Source: Planctomycetota bacterium
GTDB taxonomy: Bacteria > Planctomycetota > B129-G9
Length of the DNA stretch: 6,814 bases
Reading direction: 5' to 3'
Assembly (NCBI GenBank): GCA_030607235.1
Contig: JAUWEX010000062.1
Span: forward strand, 1-6,814
The stretch's first letter is position 1. Every line of letters starts with the position of its first letter. Below are positions 6,420 through 6,814 of the stretch, in pieces. Both the position numbers and the translations under genes were made by a program. Under the pieces are notes generated by a model. It worked only from the letters and a program-made list of their open reading frames with translations, searched no databases and was not told the DNA's origin.

Positions 6420-6422
6420 CGT

Positions 6423-6814
6423 ATGGACAGTTCCAACAAAGGCGGCGTATCGGGCGAACGGATTCCCGATTCGGCTCGTATTACGGTCGACGATCTCCGG
6501 AAACGGGGTGTCAAAAAAGTCAGCGTTCTCACACCCGACAAGATCAAGCAGATGGTCGAGCGGCGCGCCGCGGCGATGATGGAGGCCAACAAGGCCCGCA
6601 TCCTCGAACAGGCCCAGAAAAAACTCATCCCGCTGGCCGCACAGAACAAGCAATACCGCGAAAAAATCGAAGCCATGACCGAGAGGCTGGCGCACTCGCA
6701 GCGTATGCTCGAAAACGAACGCTCCAAGTCCTTCCAGCAGGGCACCGAATCGCAAAAGGCCGTCATCGAGCGCTACCAGGACGAGATGCTCGCGCTCAAG
6801 TCGCGCCTGCGCGA
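6423..6814 (+). CDS. Unknown charged helical protein, probable coiled coil, N-terminal 130 residues (runs off the window edge)
   Basis: I do not recognise this gene. Seen: an open frame from ATG at 6423 to the end of the window with a promoter, a ribosome site and an in-frame stop just before the start. Residues 1-20 are polar and probably disordered. Residues 21-45 (TVDDLRKRGVKKVSVLTPDK and on) could fold as a short domain. From about 41 the chain is Lys, Arg, Glu, Gln and Ala rich without Pro except P70. Hydrophobic residues are spaced as in amphipathic helix (M85, L89, M95, L96, then V114, I115, Y118, M122, L125, L129), suggesting long coiled coil. There is no signal peptide or membrane segment, so it is cytoplasmic. 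The family, full length and function are unknown. Divergent transcription from the operon is the only link to it. Confidence 0.8.
   Translation, partial: MDSSNKGGVSGERIPDSARITVDDLRKRGVKKVSVLTPDKIKQMVERRAAAMMEANKARILEQAQKKLIPLAAQNKQYREKIEAMTERLAHSQRMLENERSKSFQQGTESQKAVIERYQDEMLALKSRLR

Larger units (their letters stand above)
6263..6422. other. Divergent intergenic region
   Basis: This 160-nt stretch separates the leftward operon from the rightward gene. It holds the two facing-away promoters, both leaders and both ribosome sites. No sigma-54 type (GG/GC -24/-12) promoter, tRNA or terminator is seen in it. An imperfect 12-base inverted repeat (6281-6292) overlaps the predicted leftward transcription start. 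Confidence 0.75.

Noticed and set aside
6263..6422. Sigma-54 promoter for autoregulation by the NtrC-type protein
   Set aside because: I looked for TGGC and TTGC at the -24/-12 spacing on both strands. TGGCGTGCG on the minus strand (around 6338-6346) is the nearest, but it lacks the TTGC element.
6387..6766. Two minus-strand frames opposite the rightward gene
   Set aside because: One is codon-aligned antisense and the other is frame-shifted; neither has a ribosome site or recognisable motif, and the plus strand has a promoter and ribosome site.

Overview
The window looks like chromosomal DNA of a GC-rich, Gram-negative-type bacterium. It has a protein with an export signal, a membrane sensor kinase with an extracytoplasmic loop, a sigma-54-dependent (NtrC-family) response regulator and clean sigma-70-type promoters. 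No phage, IS, CRISPR or RNA gene was seen. I cannot place the organism securely. The pyruvate kinase belongs to the Lys-type (GPKIR) branch, which is spread over several phyla.

Almost the whole window (6262 down to 1) is one tightly packed minus-strand gene cluster. In transcription order it holds: a secreted TPR-repeat protein (6262-5114), a membrane histidine kinase (5076-3715), a CstA-family carbon-starvation/pyruvate transporter (3687-2002), an NtrC-type response regulator (2000-561), and the first 180 codons of pyruvate kinase (541 to beyond position 1). The four gaps are 37, 27, 1 and 19 nt, and no terminator is visible between the genes, so they are probably one operon. A 160-nt intergenic region (6263-6422) carries two back-to-back promoters, each with a perfect TTGACA -35 box and a 16-nt spacer. 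One drives the operon leftwards. The other drives a rightward gene (6423 to beyond 6814) that encodes a charged protein likely to form coiled coil; I do not recognise it.

How the genes may work together (inference): the kinase senses an extracytoplasmic or transporter-linked signal, phosphorylates the response regulator at D52, and the regulator activates sigma-54 promoters that lie elsewhere, since I found none here. CstA-family transporters in enterobacteria (CstA, BtsT) import pyruvate, and BtsT is controlled by the pyruvate-sensing two-component system BtsS/BtsR. Here a CstA transporter sits between its probable kinase and regulator and is followed by the gene for the enzyme that makes pyruvate. 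This suggests a pyruvate or overflow-carbon sensing and uptake module built from NtrC-type rather than LytTR-type parts. The TPR protein is an unassigned exported component.

Long open frames on the plus strand opposite these genes, up to 836 codons, are codon-aligned antisense shadows and are not annotated.
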